Positions 18,879 through 28,204 of a stretch of DNA of 64,000 bases are shown piece by piece. Origin of the DNA: Pseudomonas sp. RIT409 (GTDB taxonomy: Bacteria > Pseudomonadota > Gammaproteobacteria > Pseudomonadales > Pseudomonadaceae); NCBI RefSeq assembly GCF_003052515.2, contig NZ_QARE02000002.1:310001-374000 (forward strand). Direction: 5' to 3'. Both the position numbers and the translations under genes were made by a program. Position 1 is the stretch's first letter. Every line of letters begins with the position of its first letter. The notes under the pieces are model-generated. The model was not told the DNA's origin. It did no database searches and worked only from the letters and a program-made list of their open reading frames with translations.

Positions 18879-19331
18879 ATGCGTGTTTGGATCGACGCCG
18901 ATGCCTGTCCCAAGGCCGCGCGGGATCAAGTGGTCAAGTTTGCCCTCAAGCGGCAATTCGAAGTGGTGCTCGTCGCCGGGCAGGCCGTCCCTCGACCCGC
19001 TTTCGCGTTGGTCAAGCTGATCGTGGTGCCAAGCGGGCCTGATGCCGCCGACGATTATCTCGTGGAGCACTCGGTGCCGGGTGAATTGGTGATTTGCAGC
19101 GATGTTCCCTTGGCAGACAGACTGGTCAAGAAGGGGGTCGCTGCTCTGGATCCCCGTGGCAAAGAGTTCGATGCCCAGAACATGGGCGAGCGCCTGGCTG
19201 TGCGTAACCTATTCACCGATTTGCGTGAGCAGGGCCAAGTGGGAGGAGGGCAAAGCGCCTACGGAGATCGTGAAAAACAGGCCTTCGCCAACGCGCTGGA
19301 TCGAATCCTGACGCGCTTGGCGCGAGGCTGA
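18879..19331 (+). CDS. yaiI: UPF0178 protein, YaiI/YqxD family
   Basis: A 150-residue soluble protein of the YaiI/YqxD family with a NYN/PIN-like fold. The N-terminus MRVWIDADACPKAARDQVVKF is the family signature, and VICSDVPLADRLVKKG and YGDREKQAFANALDRIL are also conserved. I start at the ATG at 18879 and not at an upstream in-frame ATG because the signature begins here. The acidic residues suggest a metal-dependent nuclease, but no activity is established. It lies 114 bases after the FTR1 gene and is convergent with elbB. Confidence 0.92.
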   Translation: MRVWIDADACPKAARDQVVKFALKRQFEVVLVAGQAVPRPAFALVKLIVVPSGPDAADDYLVEHSVPGELVICSDVPLADRLVKKGVAALDPRGKEFDAQNMGERLAVRNLFTDLREQGQVGGGQSAYGDREKQAFANALDRILTRLARG

Positions 19332-19353
19332 ATCGCACGTGCCGCTCGTGGGC

Positions 19354-20025
19354 TCAGGGTTGCGGTTCTTCCATCGCCAATTCCAACACCCGGTCCACCA
19401 GCTTGTTGATACCGGTCGCCACCTCGCTGATTGATTTGGCGACCATGTACGCCGGGGTGCTGACCAGCTTGCGGTCTTTGTCTTCGACAATATCGGCCAC
19501 GTCACACGTCTGATGCTGGCCGCCCATCTTGGTGATCTTCGCGGCTGTTTCGGCGCAGTTGCCGATGGTGCAGGTTACGCCTGGGCCGTAGATCTTGGCG
19601 GCCAGGGCAGGGGCTACGCAGATCAGGCCGATCGGCTTGCCCGCCTCGGCGAATGCTTCGGCCATGGCCAGCACTTGCGCCTGAACCCTGCAGCCCGATC
19701 CTTCTGTCGCGAAATTCGAGAGGTTTTTCGCTGCGCCAAATCCGCCAGGAATGATCAGGGCATCGAATTCACTGATATCGGCCTCACGAATGTCTTCGAT
19801 GGCTCCCCGGGCGATCCGTGCCGACTCCACCAATACGTTGCGGGTTTCGGGCATTTCTTCGCCGGTGAGATGGTTGACGACGTGGTGTTGAGGGATGTTC
19901 GGCGCGAAGCATTTGACCTGGGCGCCGCGCTGGTCGAGGCGCAGCAGGGTGAGCACGCTTTCATGAATTTCCGCGCCGTCCTGCACGCCACAACCGGAAA
20001 GAATGACCGCTACCTTTTTGCTCAT
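19354..20025 (-). CDS. elbB: ElbB, DJ-1/PfpI superfamily glyoxalase-like protein
   Basis: A 223-residue protein of the DJ-1/PfpI superfamily. ElbB homologues have glyoxalase activity and an old genetic link to isoprenoid synthesis. The start is at 20025 (MSKKVAVILSGCGVQDGAEI) behind GAAGGGG; an upstream in-frame ATG lacks support. The nucleophile elbow is LICVAPALAAKIYG, and FDALIIPGGFGAAKNLSNFA is typical. The 321 bases between it and the upstream dedA stop contain no gene I can support. Confidence 0.93.
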   Translation of the reverse strand: MSKKVAVILSGCGVQDGAEIHESVLTLLRLDQRGAQVKCFAPNIPQHHVVNHLTGEEMPETRNVLVESARIARGAIEDIREADISEFDALIIPGGFGAAKNLSNFATEGSGCRVQAQVLAMAEAFAEAGKPIGLICVAPALAAKIYGPGVTCTIGNCAETAAKITKMGGQHQTCDVADIVEDKDRKLVSTPAYMVAKSISEVATGINKLVDRVLELAMEEPQP

Positions 20026-20346
20026 CGTATTTTCCCCTTCAGGGCGATCCGGTCGAGCCGGGTACGCCAGATATGTCGTGCTCCGTGGCGTGGACGACAC
20101 CCGCGATGTCTTCCAATGTCTCTTAATTTGTCATTGGTTGCCACAGGACGTTCGTTTTGAGAACGCCTGTTTATGGAAATTCCATCATCGTGAAGCGCCC
20201 ATGCGGCGCTCTAGAGGGCGTTACTTTGAACTTGGACGGGAAGACGCTGGCAGGGAACGTGCCGCAATGGCATTCACTGTGTTTGGGATCAAGGCGCGTG
20301 TAAGGGCCTGTGAGACGCAATGGCGTTCGTTGCGCTCGGGGTGGGG

Positions 20347-20973
20347 TCACTCGTCTGGCCGGTCCTTGGCCTCGGCCTCGGCCTCGGCCGACTTCGCCAA
20401 CCTTGCTTCTTCGCGTGCGATACGAGCGTTCTTGATGCGACGTCTGATCCACAGCAGGCCACCGATCACTAGCAAGGCGCCCAATACCCAGAGTTCGTAT
20501 TTCTTCACGTTGCCCAGCAAGCCCTCAAGCACGGCCCCGAATTTGTAAGCCGCTGCGCCCAACGCGGCGGCCCAGATGGCGGCGCCAATGCCGTTGAGCA
20601 GCAGATAGCGCCCCGGTGGATAACCGGACAAGCCGATGGCCACAGGCATGACGGTGCGCAGGCCATAGACGAAACGGAAGCTCAACACCCAAATGTCCGG
20701 GTGCTTGCGAATATGTTCCAGCGCACGATCACCGAGCATTTGCCAGCGTGGTTTGCGTGCCAGAAGCTTGCGGCCGTGCTTGCGCCCCATGAAATACCAG
20801 AGCTGGTCCCCGGCATAGCTGCCGAAGAAGGCAACTACCACGACCAGATTGATGTCCATGTACCCACGAAACGCCAGAAATCCAGCGAGAACCAGAATGG
20901 TCTCACCTTCGAAAAAGGTGCCGAGGAAAAGGGCGAAGTAGCCAAATTCTTGTAAAAAATGCTGGAGCATCAT
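20347..20973 (-). CDS. DedA family inner-membrane protein
   Basis: A 208-residue integral membrane protein. DedA proteins are flippases/transporters tied to membrane homeostasis, and some transport polyprenyl phosphate. Family motifs are FFEGETILVLAGFLAFRG, GSYAGDQLWYFMGRKHG with the conserved charged residues, and RFVYGLRTVMPVAIGLSGYP. The C-terminus is basic and acidic (RRRIKNARIAREEARLA). The start is at a tandem ATG ATG, and no strong ribosome-binding site is seen. Confidence 0.9.
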   Translation of the reverse strand: MMLQHFLQEFGYFALFLGTFFEGETILVLAGFLAFRGYMDINLVVVVAFFGSYAGDQLWYFMGRKHGRKLLARKPRWQMLGDRALEHIRKHPDIWVLSFRFVYGLRTVMPVAIGLSGYPPGRYLLLNGIGAAIWAAALGAAAYKFGAVLEGLLGNVKKYELWVLGALLVIGGLLWIRRRIKNARIAREEARLAKSAEAEAEAKDRPDE

Positions 20974-21126
20974 ATGGGTGCTGGCGAAATGAACGCGCAG
21001 CCTAACGCGCCGGGCACATTCAGGAAAGTGTCGAAATGTGTCTCCACGTTAAAGTTTCTTACGACATCGCTAGATTTGTCGTCTAACGAGCAGGTTTGCG
21101 TCGCGGCCGGTATGGTGAACTTTCAA

Positions 21127-21166
21127 CTGTCATGCAAGAGTCACAATGCTGGCTTATAACTGTCAC
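21127..21166 (+). promoter_or_regulatory. Tandem PhoB half-sites (two Pho boxes) before ppk
   Basis: Four seven-base half-sites start exactly every 11 bases: CTGTCAT (21127), GAGTCAC (21138), CTGGCTT (21149), CTGTCAC (21160). The Pho box consensus is two CTGTCAN direct repeats with an 11-base period. The first and last match 6-7 of 7 positions; the middle two are weaker. The array ends 136 bases before the ppk ATG. It fits phosphate-starvation control of polyphosphate synthesis, but is a prediction. Confidence 0.7.
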
Positions 21167-21302
21167 GTTTGTCCGCAGGAGCCCGGTGTGACCGGTCTTC
21201 GCCGCTGTTCGTCCCCTTTTTGTGGCGGGACCGGCAGGTTGATCTCCTCAGCCGTTCCCACGGCCCAACTGTGATAAGGGCGATTGCCTTACAGGATTAT
21301 TC

Positions 21303-23525
21303 ATGAGTACCGAAGGAACATCCCAAGCAGCCATTGAAATCGACCCCCCGGTCATGTCTCAGGAAGTCACCTCCGTGGTCGAGCCGACCATCGAGGTTGT
21401 GCCCGTTCCTGAAGCGCACACGCCCGCCGCGCCAGCCGTCGTCATCCCGAATCTGGATGACAGCAGCCTGTATATTCATCGCGAGCTGTCACAGCTGCAG
21501 TTCAACATCCGGGTTTTGGAACAGGCGCTGGATGAATCCTATCCGCTGCTCGAACGTCTCAAGTTCCTGCTGATCTTTTCCAGCAACCTGGACGAATTCT
21601 TCGAAATCCGCGTCGCGGGGCTGAAAAAGCAGATCACCTTCGCCCGCGAGCAAGCTGGTGCCGACGGCCTGCAGCCTCACCAGGCCCTGGCCCGCATCAG
21701 TGAGCTGGTTCATGGTCACGTAGACCGTCAGTACGCGATTCTCAACGACATCCTGCTGCCCGAGCTGGAAAAGCATCAGGTGCGCTTCATTCGCCGCCGT
21801 TACTGGACCACCAAGCTCAAAACCTGGGTGCGTCGGTATTTCCGCGACGAGATCGCGCCGATCATCACCCCCATCGGTCTGGACCCGACGCACCCGTTCC
21901 CTCTGCTCGTCAATAAATCCCTGAACTTCATTGTGGAGCTGGAGGGCATCGACGCCTTCGGTCGGGATTCGGGGCTGGCGATCATTCCGGCGCCGCGTCT
22001 GCTGCCGCGGATCATCAAAGTGCCGGAAGATGTCGGGGGGCCGGGGGATAACTATGTGTTCCTGTCGTCGATGATCCATGCTCACGCCGATGACTTGTTT
22101 CAGGGCATGAAGGTCAAGGGCTGCTACCAGTTCCGTCTGACCCGTAACGCGGACCTGGCGCTGGATTCCGAAGACGTTGAAGACTTGGCTCGCGCGTTGC
22201 GGGGTGAATTGTTCTCACGCCGCTACGGCGATGCGGTGCGGCTGGAAGTGGCCGACACCTGCCCGAAACACCTGTCGGACTACCTGCTCAAGCAGTTCAA
22301 CCTGAGCGAAACCGAGCTGTACCAGGTCAATGGCCCGGTCAACCTGACGCGTCTGTTCAGCATCACCGGCCTGGACAGCCATCCGGAGCTGCAATACACG
22401 CCGTTCACGCCCGCCATTCCGAAGCTTCTCCAGAACAGCGAAAACATCTTCAACGTGATCAGCAAGCAGGACATTCTGCTGCTGCACCCCTTCGAATCCT
22501 TCACTCCGGTCGTGGATTTGCTGCGCCAGGCCGCCAAAGACCCTCACGTCCTGGCGGTGCGCCAGACCCTCTACCGCAGCGGCGCGAACTCGGAGATCGT
22601 CGACGCGCTGGTGGACGCCGCGCGTAACGGCAAGGAAGTGACGGCCGTCATCGAGCTGCGCGCGCGGTTCGACGAAGAGTCCAACCTGCAATTGGCCAGC
22701 CGCTTGCAAGCTGCCGGTGCCGTGGTGATCTACGGTGTGGTTGGCTTCAAGACCCACGCCAAAATGATGCTGATCCTGCGTCGTGAGGCAGGCGAAATCG
22801 TTCGCTATGCGCATCTGGGTACCGGAAACTACCACGCCGGCAACGCCCGTCTGTACACCGACTACAGCTTGCTGACCTCTGACGATGCATTGTGCGAAGA
22901 CGTCGGCAAACTGTTCAGCCAGTTGATCGGCATGGGCAAGACGTTACGCATGAAAAAGCTGCTGCATGCGCCGTTCACGCTCAAGAAAGGCATGCTCGAC
23001 ATGATCGCTCGCGAGACGCAATTCGCGACGGACGGCAAGCCTGCGCATATCATCGCCAAGTTCAACTCGCTCACCGACCCGAAGATCATCCGTGCGCTTT
23101 ACAAGGCCAGCCAGATGGGCGTGAAGATCGACTTGGTGGTGCGTGGCATGTGCTGTCTGCGGCCGGGCGTTCCAGGCGTGTCACACAACATTCAGGTGCG
23201 TTCGATCGTGGGCCGCTTTCTGGAGCACACCCGTGTCTTCTACTTCCTCAACGGCGGCGACGAGCAGATGTTCCTGTCCAGCGCCGACTGGATGGAGCGC
23301 AACCTCGACAAGCGTGTCGAGACCTGCTTCCCGGTCGAAGGCAAGAAGCTGATTCTGCGGGTGAAAAAGGAGTTGGAGGGGTATCTCACCGACAACACCC
23401 ACGCCTGGCTGCTGCAGCCGGACGGGCGCTATATCCGCAGCACGCCGACCGGCAACCAGAACGCCCGCAATGTGCAGGCAGCGCTGCTGGAAAAACTCAG
23501 CAACCCGGTCCTCAGCGTACGCTGA
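21303..23525 (+). CDS. ppk: Polyphosphate kinase 1
   Basis: Reversibly builds inorganic polyphosphate from ATP; also affects stress survival and motility. The 740-residue protein has an N-terminal extension of about 50 residues that is acidic and Pro/Val-rich, then the PPK_N domain ([23 protein letters not shown]), the head domain and two phospholipase-D-like catalytic domains. The active histidine region is [20 protein letters not shown], with H504 equivalent to the autophosphorylated residue. An AGGA site precedes the ATG. It converges on ppx, and the two coding sequences overlap by 14 bases. Confidence 0.97.
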   Translation: MSTEGTSQAAIEIDPPVMSQEVTSVVEPTIEVVPVPEAHTPAAPAVVIPNLDDSSLYIHRELSQLQFNIRVLEQALDESYPLLERLKFLLIFSSNLDEFFEIRVAGLKKQITFAREQAGADGLQPHQALARISELVHGHVDRQYAILNDILLPELEKHQVRFIRRRYWTTKLKTWVRRYFRDEIAPIITPIGLDPTHPFPLLVNKSLNFIVELEGIDAFGRDSGLAIIPAPRLLPRIIKVPEDVGGPGDNYVFLSSMIHAHADDLFQGMKVKGCYQFRLTRNADLALDSEDVEDLARALRGELFSRRYGDAVRLEVADTCPKHLSDYLLKQFNLSETELYQVNGPVNLTRLFSITGLDSHPELQYTPFTPAIPKLLQNSENIFNVISKQDILLLHPFESFTPVVDLLRQAAKDPHVLAVRQTLYRSGANSEIVDALVDAARNGKEVTAVIELRARFDEESNLQLASRLQAAGAVVIYGVVGFKTHAKMMLILRREAGEIVRYAHLGTGNYHAGNARLYTDYSLLTSDDALCEDVGKLFSQLIGMGKTLRMKKLLHAPFTLKKGMLDMIARETQFATDGKPAHIIAKFNSLTDPKIIRALYKASQMGVKIDLVVRGMCCLRPGVPGVSHNIQVRSIVGRFLEHTRVFYFLNGGDEQMFLSSADWMERNLDKRVETCFPVEGKKLILRVKKELEGYLTDNTHAWLLQPDGRYIRSTPTGNQNARNVQAALLEKLSNPVLSVR

Positions 23526-23529
23526 GGAC
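23508..23529. repeat. Perfect 22-base palindrome over both ppk and ppx stop codons
   Basis: Arm GTCCTCAGCGT is followed directly by its exact reverse complement. It covers the last codons of ppk and of ppx on opposite strands, so both proteins end in the same residues VLSVR-stop. No T-tract follows on either strand. Confidence 0.95.
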
Positions 23530-25014
23530 GATTCCGACTCGGGTCAACCACTCCGCTTCCAGCGCGAAGTCGGCCTGAGTCAGCTGGTTGTTTTCCAGCC
23601 AGCCGTGCGGAAACTGGATGTCGAGCTGATGGTCGTTTGCAGTCAACACCGGTTGCGGCATTTCCTGCGTGCCGCGAATGTGGTGAAACAGGATTGCAAA
23701 GCGCAGCAGCACGCACAGACGAATCAGTTTCACTCCCTCATCCCCGAATTCGGCGAACTTGTCCTTCGGGATGTTGCGACGGTGTCCGCGTACCAGCAAG
23801 GCGAGCATTTGTTGATCCTCCCGAGAAAACCCTGCCAGGTCCGAATGCTCGATGAGGTAAGCGCCGTGCTTGTGGTAGTGGTAGTGAGCGATGTCCAGGC
23901 CCACCTCATGCACTTTGGCGGCCCAACTGAGCAGATCGCGGTAAAGGTCGTCTTCGAGCTCCCAGGCCTGGGCGACCTGATCCAGTGCTGAGAGTGCCTT
24001 GCGTTCGACGCGGGCAGCCTGTTCCAGATCGACGTGATAACGGTCCATCAGCGAGCTGAGCGTGCGTTCGCGGACGTCTTCGTGGTGGTAGCGGCCGAGC
24101 AGGTCATACAGCACCCCCTCTCGCAGGGCCCCTTCGCAATGGTCCATGCGTTGCAGGTCGAGGGCGTCGAAGATGGCCTCGAGAATCGCCAGGCCGGCCG
24201 GAAAAATAGCCCGGCGATCTGGTTTGATGCCTTCGAAATCGATCTTGTCGACCTCGCCCAGCTTCATCAGCTTGCGTTTGAGCCACGCCAATCCGTCTGC
24301 GTTGACCTCGCCGTTGCCATGGCCGCCGGCTTTCAGGGCCAGGCCGATGGCACGAATGGTACCGGACGAACCGATGGCTTCGTCCCAGGTCAGGCGATGC
24401 AGGGCGTGCTCGATGCTCATGATTTCCAGCCGCGCCGCCGTGTACGCCTGCGCGTAGCGCGCGGGGGTGATCTTGCCGTCCTTGAAATAACGCTGGGTAA
24501 AGCTCACGCAGCCCATTTGCAGGCTTTCGCGCAGCAGGGGTTCGAAGCGCTGGCCAATGATGAATTCAGTACTGCCGCCACCGATGTCGGCGACCAGACG
24601 TTTGCCTGAGGTGTCGGCCAACGTGTGGGAAACGCCCAGGTAAATCAGGCGGGCTTCTTCACGTCCGGAGATGACTTCCACCGGATGCCCGAGAATTTTC
24701 TCGGCGCGGTGAATGAATTCGTTGCGGTTGCGGGCTTCGCGCAGGGCGTTGGTGCCGACGATCCTCACCGAACCGGCGGGCATGCCGTTGATCAACTGGG
24801 CGAAGCGCTTGAGGCAATCGAGCCCGCGCTGCATGGATTCTTCGGTGAGTTGACGCTCGTCGTTGATCCCGGCGGCCAACTGCACCTTCTCGCCGAGCCG
24901 CTCAAGGATGCGAATTTCACCTTGGTGGGCCTTGGCAACCACCATGTGGAAGCTGTTGGAGCCCAGATCGATCGCGGCGATCAGCGAGAGATTTTTTTCG
25001 GCGATTGGCGGCAT
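23512..25014 (-). CDS. ppx: Exopolyphosphatase
   Basis: Releases phosphate from polyphosphate chain ends; it belongs to the Ppx/GppA branch of the actin-like ATPase superfamily and may also act on pppGpp. I start at the ATG at 25012-25014 ([20 protein letters not shown]), giving 500 residues, the usual length. The phosphate-binding loop [15 protein letters not shown] and the second motif [15 protein letters not shown] are intact, and the C-terminal HD-like region contains [20 protein letters not shown]. The stop lies inside the ppk coding end. Confidence 0.96.
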   Translation of the reverse strand: MPPIAEKNLSLIAAIDLGSNSFHMVVAKAHQGEIRILERLGEKVQLAAGINDERQLTEESMQRGLDCLKRFAQLINGMPAGSVRIVGTNALREARNRNEFIHRAEKILGHPVEVISGREEARLIYLGVSHTLADTSGKRLVADIGGGSTEFIIGQRFEPLLRESLQMGCVSFTQRYFKDGKITPARYAQAYTAARLEIMSIEHALHRLTWDEAIGSSGTIRAIGLALKAGGHGNGEVNADGLAWLKRKLMKLGEVDKIDFEGIKPDRRAIFPAGLAILEAIFDALDLQRMDHCEGALREGVLYDLLGRYHHEDVRERTLSSLMDRYHVDLEQAARVERKALSALDQVAQAWELEDDLYRDLLSWAAKVHEVGLDIAHYHYHKHGAYLIEHSDLAGFSREDQQMLALLVRGHRRNIPKDKFAEFGDEGVKLIRLCVLLRFAILFHHIRGTQEMPQPVLTANDHQLDIQFPHGWLENNQLTQADFALEAEWLTRVGIVLSVR

Positions 25015-25107
25015 GGTCAAAGGTCCCGGTCGATAACCCCGACATCGTGCCACGAACCGCCATTGTCGCCAAACAGCGCGATGCATTCGCTGGGCGCGCG
25101 GAGATCG

Positions 25108-25842
25108 TCAGGCGCTCTCCACCGAGCCTATGAAGTTGGCCAGTTCAGGCGTCTTCGGATTGGCCATCAACTCCCGCGGATCACCCACTTCATGCACCTT
25201 GCCCTGATGCATGAACACCAGTTTGTCGCCCACCTCCCGGGCGAAGCGCATCTCGTGCGTCACCATAATCAGCGTCATGCCGTCTTTGGCCAGTTCTCGT
25301 ACCACGCTGAGTACTTCGTTGACCAACTCCGGGTCCAGCGCCGAGGTGATCTCATCGCATAGCAGCACTTTTGGCGACATCGCCAACGCCCGGGCAATGG
25401 CCACACGCTGCTGCTGACCACCGGACAAGCGGTCAGGAAAGGCATCGAATTTCTCACCGAGCCCCACACGATCGAGCATCTGTTTTGCCAGTCTGGCGGC
25501 GTCGGACTTCGAGGTCTTTTTGACCACCTGCGGCGCCAGCATCACGTTCTCACCGACGGTCAGGTGTGGAAACAGGTTGAACTGCTGGAACACCATGCCG
25601 ACTTTCTGCCGCAGGCTGCGCAGATCCGCGCGTGCGGCGTCGAGATATTCGCCATCGACTTCGATCACCCCGTCGTTGATCGACTCCAGGCCGTTGAGCG
25701 TGCGCAGCAGCGTGCTTTTCCCCGACCCGCTCCGGCCGATGATTGCTACCACCTGGCCTTCTTCCACGCTCAGGTCGATGCCTTTGAGCACGTGGTGGTC
25801 GCCGTAGTACTTGTGCAAGGCGGAAATTCTAAGCAGAGGCAT
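25108..25842 (-). CDS. Polar amino acid ABC transporter, ATP-binding protein
   Basis: ATPase subunit of an importer encoded with two permeases and a binding protein. The start at 25840-25842 (MPLLRISALHKYYGDHHVLK) follows GGAGAC, giving 244 residues. Walker A is GRSGSGKSTLLRTLNGLE, the signature is LSGGQQQRVAIARAL, and Walker B LLCDEITSALDPELV has Cys-Asp-Glu in the usual place. It belongs to the GlnQ/HisP group. Its start overlaps the permease gene by 14 bases. Substrate is not determined; a polar amino acid is inferred from family. Confidence 0.93.
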   Translation of the reverse strand: MPLLRISALHKYYGDHHVLKGIDLSVEEGQVVAIIGRSGSGKSTLLRTLNGLESINDGVIEVDGEYLDAARADLRSLRQKVGMVFQQFNLFPHLTVGENVMLAPQVVKKTSKSDAARLAKQMLDRVGLGEKFDAFPDRLSGGQQQRVAIARALAMSPKVLLCDEITSALDPELVNEVLSVVRELAKDGMTLIMVTHEMRFAREVGDKLVFMHQGKVHEVGDPRELMANPKTPELANFIGSVESA

Positions 25843-26476
25843 GAAGTCTCCTTTCCAGGTAGCGCGCGCTGAGCGACAACGGGTAGCAGAGCAGAAAGTA
25901 GCCCAAGGCGACGAAGCCATAGACCATGAAAGGCTGAAAGGTGGCATTGGCGAGCATGCCGCCGGTTTTGGTCAGTTCGGTAAAGCCGATGATCGAAGTC
26001 ACTGCCGTACCTTTGACCACTTGCACCGAAAATCCCACGGTGGGGGCCACGGCGATGCGCAAGGCTTGCGGCAGTATCACGTAGCGAAGTTGTTCGAAAC
26101 GGGTCAGTGCCAGGCTCGCCGAGGCTTCCCATTGGCCGTTGGAAATGGACTCCACGCAACCCCGCCAGATTTCGGCCAGATAGGCGCTGGTGAAGAGCGT
26201 CAGCGCCAAGGCCGCCGCCAGCCACGGGGAGATGTCCACGCCCAGCAATGCCACCCCGAAAAACACCAGAAACAGCTGCATCAGCAATGGCGTACCCTGA
26301 AACAGCTCGATGTAGGCGCGAGCCAGCGTGCGCACTGCCGATGTGTGCGAAATGCGGGCGGTCATCACCAGCAGGCCGATGACGCCACCGCCGAGAAACG
26401 CCACCAGCGACAGCAACAGCGTCCATTGCAGGCCGGTAAGCAGGTTGCGCACGATGTCCCATATGGTGAAGTCCAT
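25829..26476 (-). CDS. Polar amino acid ABC transporter permease (second)
   Basis: A 215-residue HisM/GlnP-type permease with about five spans, starting MDFTIWDIVRNLLTGLQWTL behind AAGGAGA. The family permease motif is EIWRGCVESISNGQWEASASLAL, and the EAA loop is LTRFEQLRYVILPQALRIAVAP. Its ATG overlaps the stop of the upstream permease (TGATG), and its end overlaps the ATPase gene, so the operon is strictly coupled. Confidence 0.92.
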   Translation of the reverse strand: MDFTIWDIVRNLLTGLQWTLLLSLVAFLGGGVIGLLVMTARISHTSAVRTLARAYIELFQGTPLLMQLFLVFFGVALLGVDISPWLAAALALTLFTSAYLAEIWRGCVESISNGQWEASASLALTRFEQLRYVILPQALRIAVAPTVGFSVQVVKGTAVTSIIGFTELTKTGGMLANATFQPFMVYGFVALGYFLLCYPLSLSARYLERRLHASA

Positions 26477-27141
26477 CAGCGTCTCCTTGCGATGTAACGC
26501 TGGCCAACCCATCCCAGCAACTGACGAATCAGCAGGGCCATGAACAGGTAGATCAGTGTGGTAATGATGTACGTCTCGAAGGCGCGGAAGTTACGCGACT
26601 GGATGAAATTCGCCGCGAAGCTCAGTTCTTCCGTGGCGATCTGCGAACACACTGCCGAGCCGAGCATCACGATGATGATCTGACTGCTCAGCGCGGGCCA
26701 GACCTTGCCCAAGGCTGGAATCAACACGACGTAACGGAACGTCTCGAAGCGTGTCATCGCCAGGGCTGCCGAAGCTTCCAGTTGGCCCCGAGGAATCGCC
26801 TGAATGCCCGCGCGAATGATTTCCGTGGAGTAAGCGCCCAAGTTGATGACCATCGCCATCACGGCTGCCTGCCATTCGGAAATCTGCAACCCCAGCGACG
26901 GCAGCCCGAAAAAGATGAAGAACAGCTGCACCAGGAAGGGCGTATTGCGTATCAGCTCGACATACACCCCAAACGCGGCTGAGAACGGCTGGATCTTCCA
27001 GGCCCTGACAATCGCGCCGACGATGCCCACGCTGACACCCAGCAAAGTGCCGATGGCCGTCAATTCCAGCGTGAACAGCGCACCACGTAGCAGCAGGTCA
27101 GCATTTTGCAGAACCGGGATGAAGTCGAACTGATAGGCCAT
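26476..27141 (-). CDS. Polar amino acid ABC transporter permease (first)
   Basis: A 221-residue HisM/GlnP-type permease, starting MAYQFDFIPVLQNADLLLRGAL. Family motifs are ELIRNTPFLVQLFFIFFGLP and EIIRAGIQAIPRGQLEASAAL, with the cytoplasmic coupling loop MTRFETFRYVVLIPALGKVWP. It lies 15 bases downstream of the binding-protein gene. The pair of different permeases implies a heterodimeric membrane core. Confidence 0.92.
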   Translation of the reverse strand: MAYQFDFIPVLQNADLLLRGALFTLELTAIGTLLGVSVGIVGAIVRAWKIQPFSAAFGVYVELIRNTPFLVQLFFIFFGLPSLGLQISEWQAAVMAMVINLGAYSTEIIRAGIQAIPRGQLEASAALAMTRFETFRYVVLIPALGKVWPALSSQIIIVMLGSAVCSQIATEELSFAANFIQSRNFRAFETYIITTLIYLFMALLIRQLLGWVGQRYIARRR

Positions 27142-27156
27142 CTGAATGAGCTCCGA

Positions 27157-27942
27157 TCAGAGATCGGCCGGCAACGGCTGTTTCAGCCAGGTCTGGGCGT
27201 TTTTCTCCAACGTACCGTCTTTCTTCGCCGCCTCGATAATCTCGTTGACCTTGGCCAGAAGCTCAGGCTGGCCTTTGTTTACGCCGACGTAGACGGGCGA
27301 ATCCTTGAGTTTCACTTTGAGCGCCGGGATGCGTTTGGGATTTTTCTCGCTGATCGCGACCATCACCACGTTACCGCTGGCGATCAGGTCGGTCTGGTTC
27401 GCCAAGTAGGCAGCGATGGTGGAGTTGTTGTCTTCGAAGCGTTTGATAGTGGCTTCCTTCGGCGCGACGGCGGTCAGCTCGATGTCTTCGATGGCGCCGC
27501 GAGTCACGCTGATGGTTTTACCTTTCAGGTCGTCCACGCTGTTGATGGTGGCTTCCGGTGGCCCGAACACGGCCAGATAGAACGGCGCGTAAGCGCGGGA
27601 GAAGTCGATGACCTTCTCCCGATCGGGGTTCTTGCCGAGGCTGGAAATCACCAGATCCACTTTGCCGGTGGTCAGAAAGGGAATGCGGTTGGTGCTGTTG
27701 ACCGGGGTCAGTTCGAGTTTGACCTTCAGCTTGTCAGCGATCAGCTGCGCGGTATCGATGTCCAGGCCGCGTGGCTTCATGTCGGGGCCTACCGAGCCGA
27801 AAGGTGGGAAGTCTTGCGGTACGGCGACTTTCAGGGTGCCGCGGGCGGTCACGTCATCCAGACCATTGGCCTGGGCGGGGGCCTGGCCCAGCATCAGGCT
27901 GGCAAACAGGGCGGCGAGCAGTGCGCTGTAACGCTTGATCAT
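27157..27942 (-). CDS. Polar amino acid ABC transporter, substrate-binding protein
   Basis: A 261-residue periplasmic binding protein of family 3. The start MIKRYSALLAALFASLMLG at 27940-27942 gives a clear signal peptide ending near AQAN and follows GGAGAC. A longer in-frame start would bury the signal. Conserved segments are GTLKVAVPQDFPPFGSVG, GLDIDTAQLIADKLKVKLEL and VDLVISSLGKNPDREKVIDFS. The arginine and aspartate that clamp the amino acid carboxyl and amino groups cannot be assigned to a specific substrate here. Confidence 0.92.
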   Translation of the reverse strand: MIKRYSALLAALFASLMLGQAPAQANGLDDVTARGTLKVAVPQDFPPFGSVGPDMKPRGLDIDTAQLIADKLKVKLELTPVNSTNRIPFLTTGKVDLVISSLGKNPDREKVIDFSRAYAPFYLAVFGPPEATINSVDDLKGKTISVTRGAIEDIELTAVAPKEATIKRFEDNNSTIAAYLANQTDLIASGNVVMVAISEKNPKRIPALKVKLKDSPVYVGVNKGQPELLAKVNEIIEAAKKDGTLEKNAQTWLKQPLPADL

Positions 27943-28062
27943 ATGACGTCTCCGAATCGTAGGAGTAGGCGAGGGATGTGTAGTGTTCCACCGCCAGTGC
28001 ACAGCCCATGCCAGCCATCCGTTTCTGACGGGGGAATGCGGGCTGGGCGGACATTCCGGTCT

Positions 28063-28079
28063 AACTGGTCTGAACAGTT
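28063..28079. promoter_or_regulatory. Candidate operator of the FadR-type regulator
   Basis: The imperfect 17-base palindrome AACTGGTCTGAACAGTT has 14 of 16 arm positions symmetric. It lies between the divergent binding-protein gene and the regulator gene, 121 bases from the former start and 126 from the latter. FadR/FCD-type GntR operators commonly have a TGGTNNNACCA-like core, which this resembles. Confidence 0.55.
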
Positions 28080-28204
28080 GAAGCCATGCGCGCCCCGCTT
28101 TGGCGCGCTTGGAGGCCGCGTCGCCCCTCGCTTGGGCGTCACTTGCCGAATGTTCGCGATGACGATAAAAGAGATTTTTTCCGCCGATTTGCGCCTGAGT
28201 TCCT

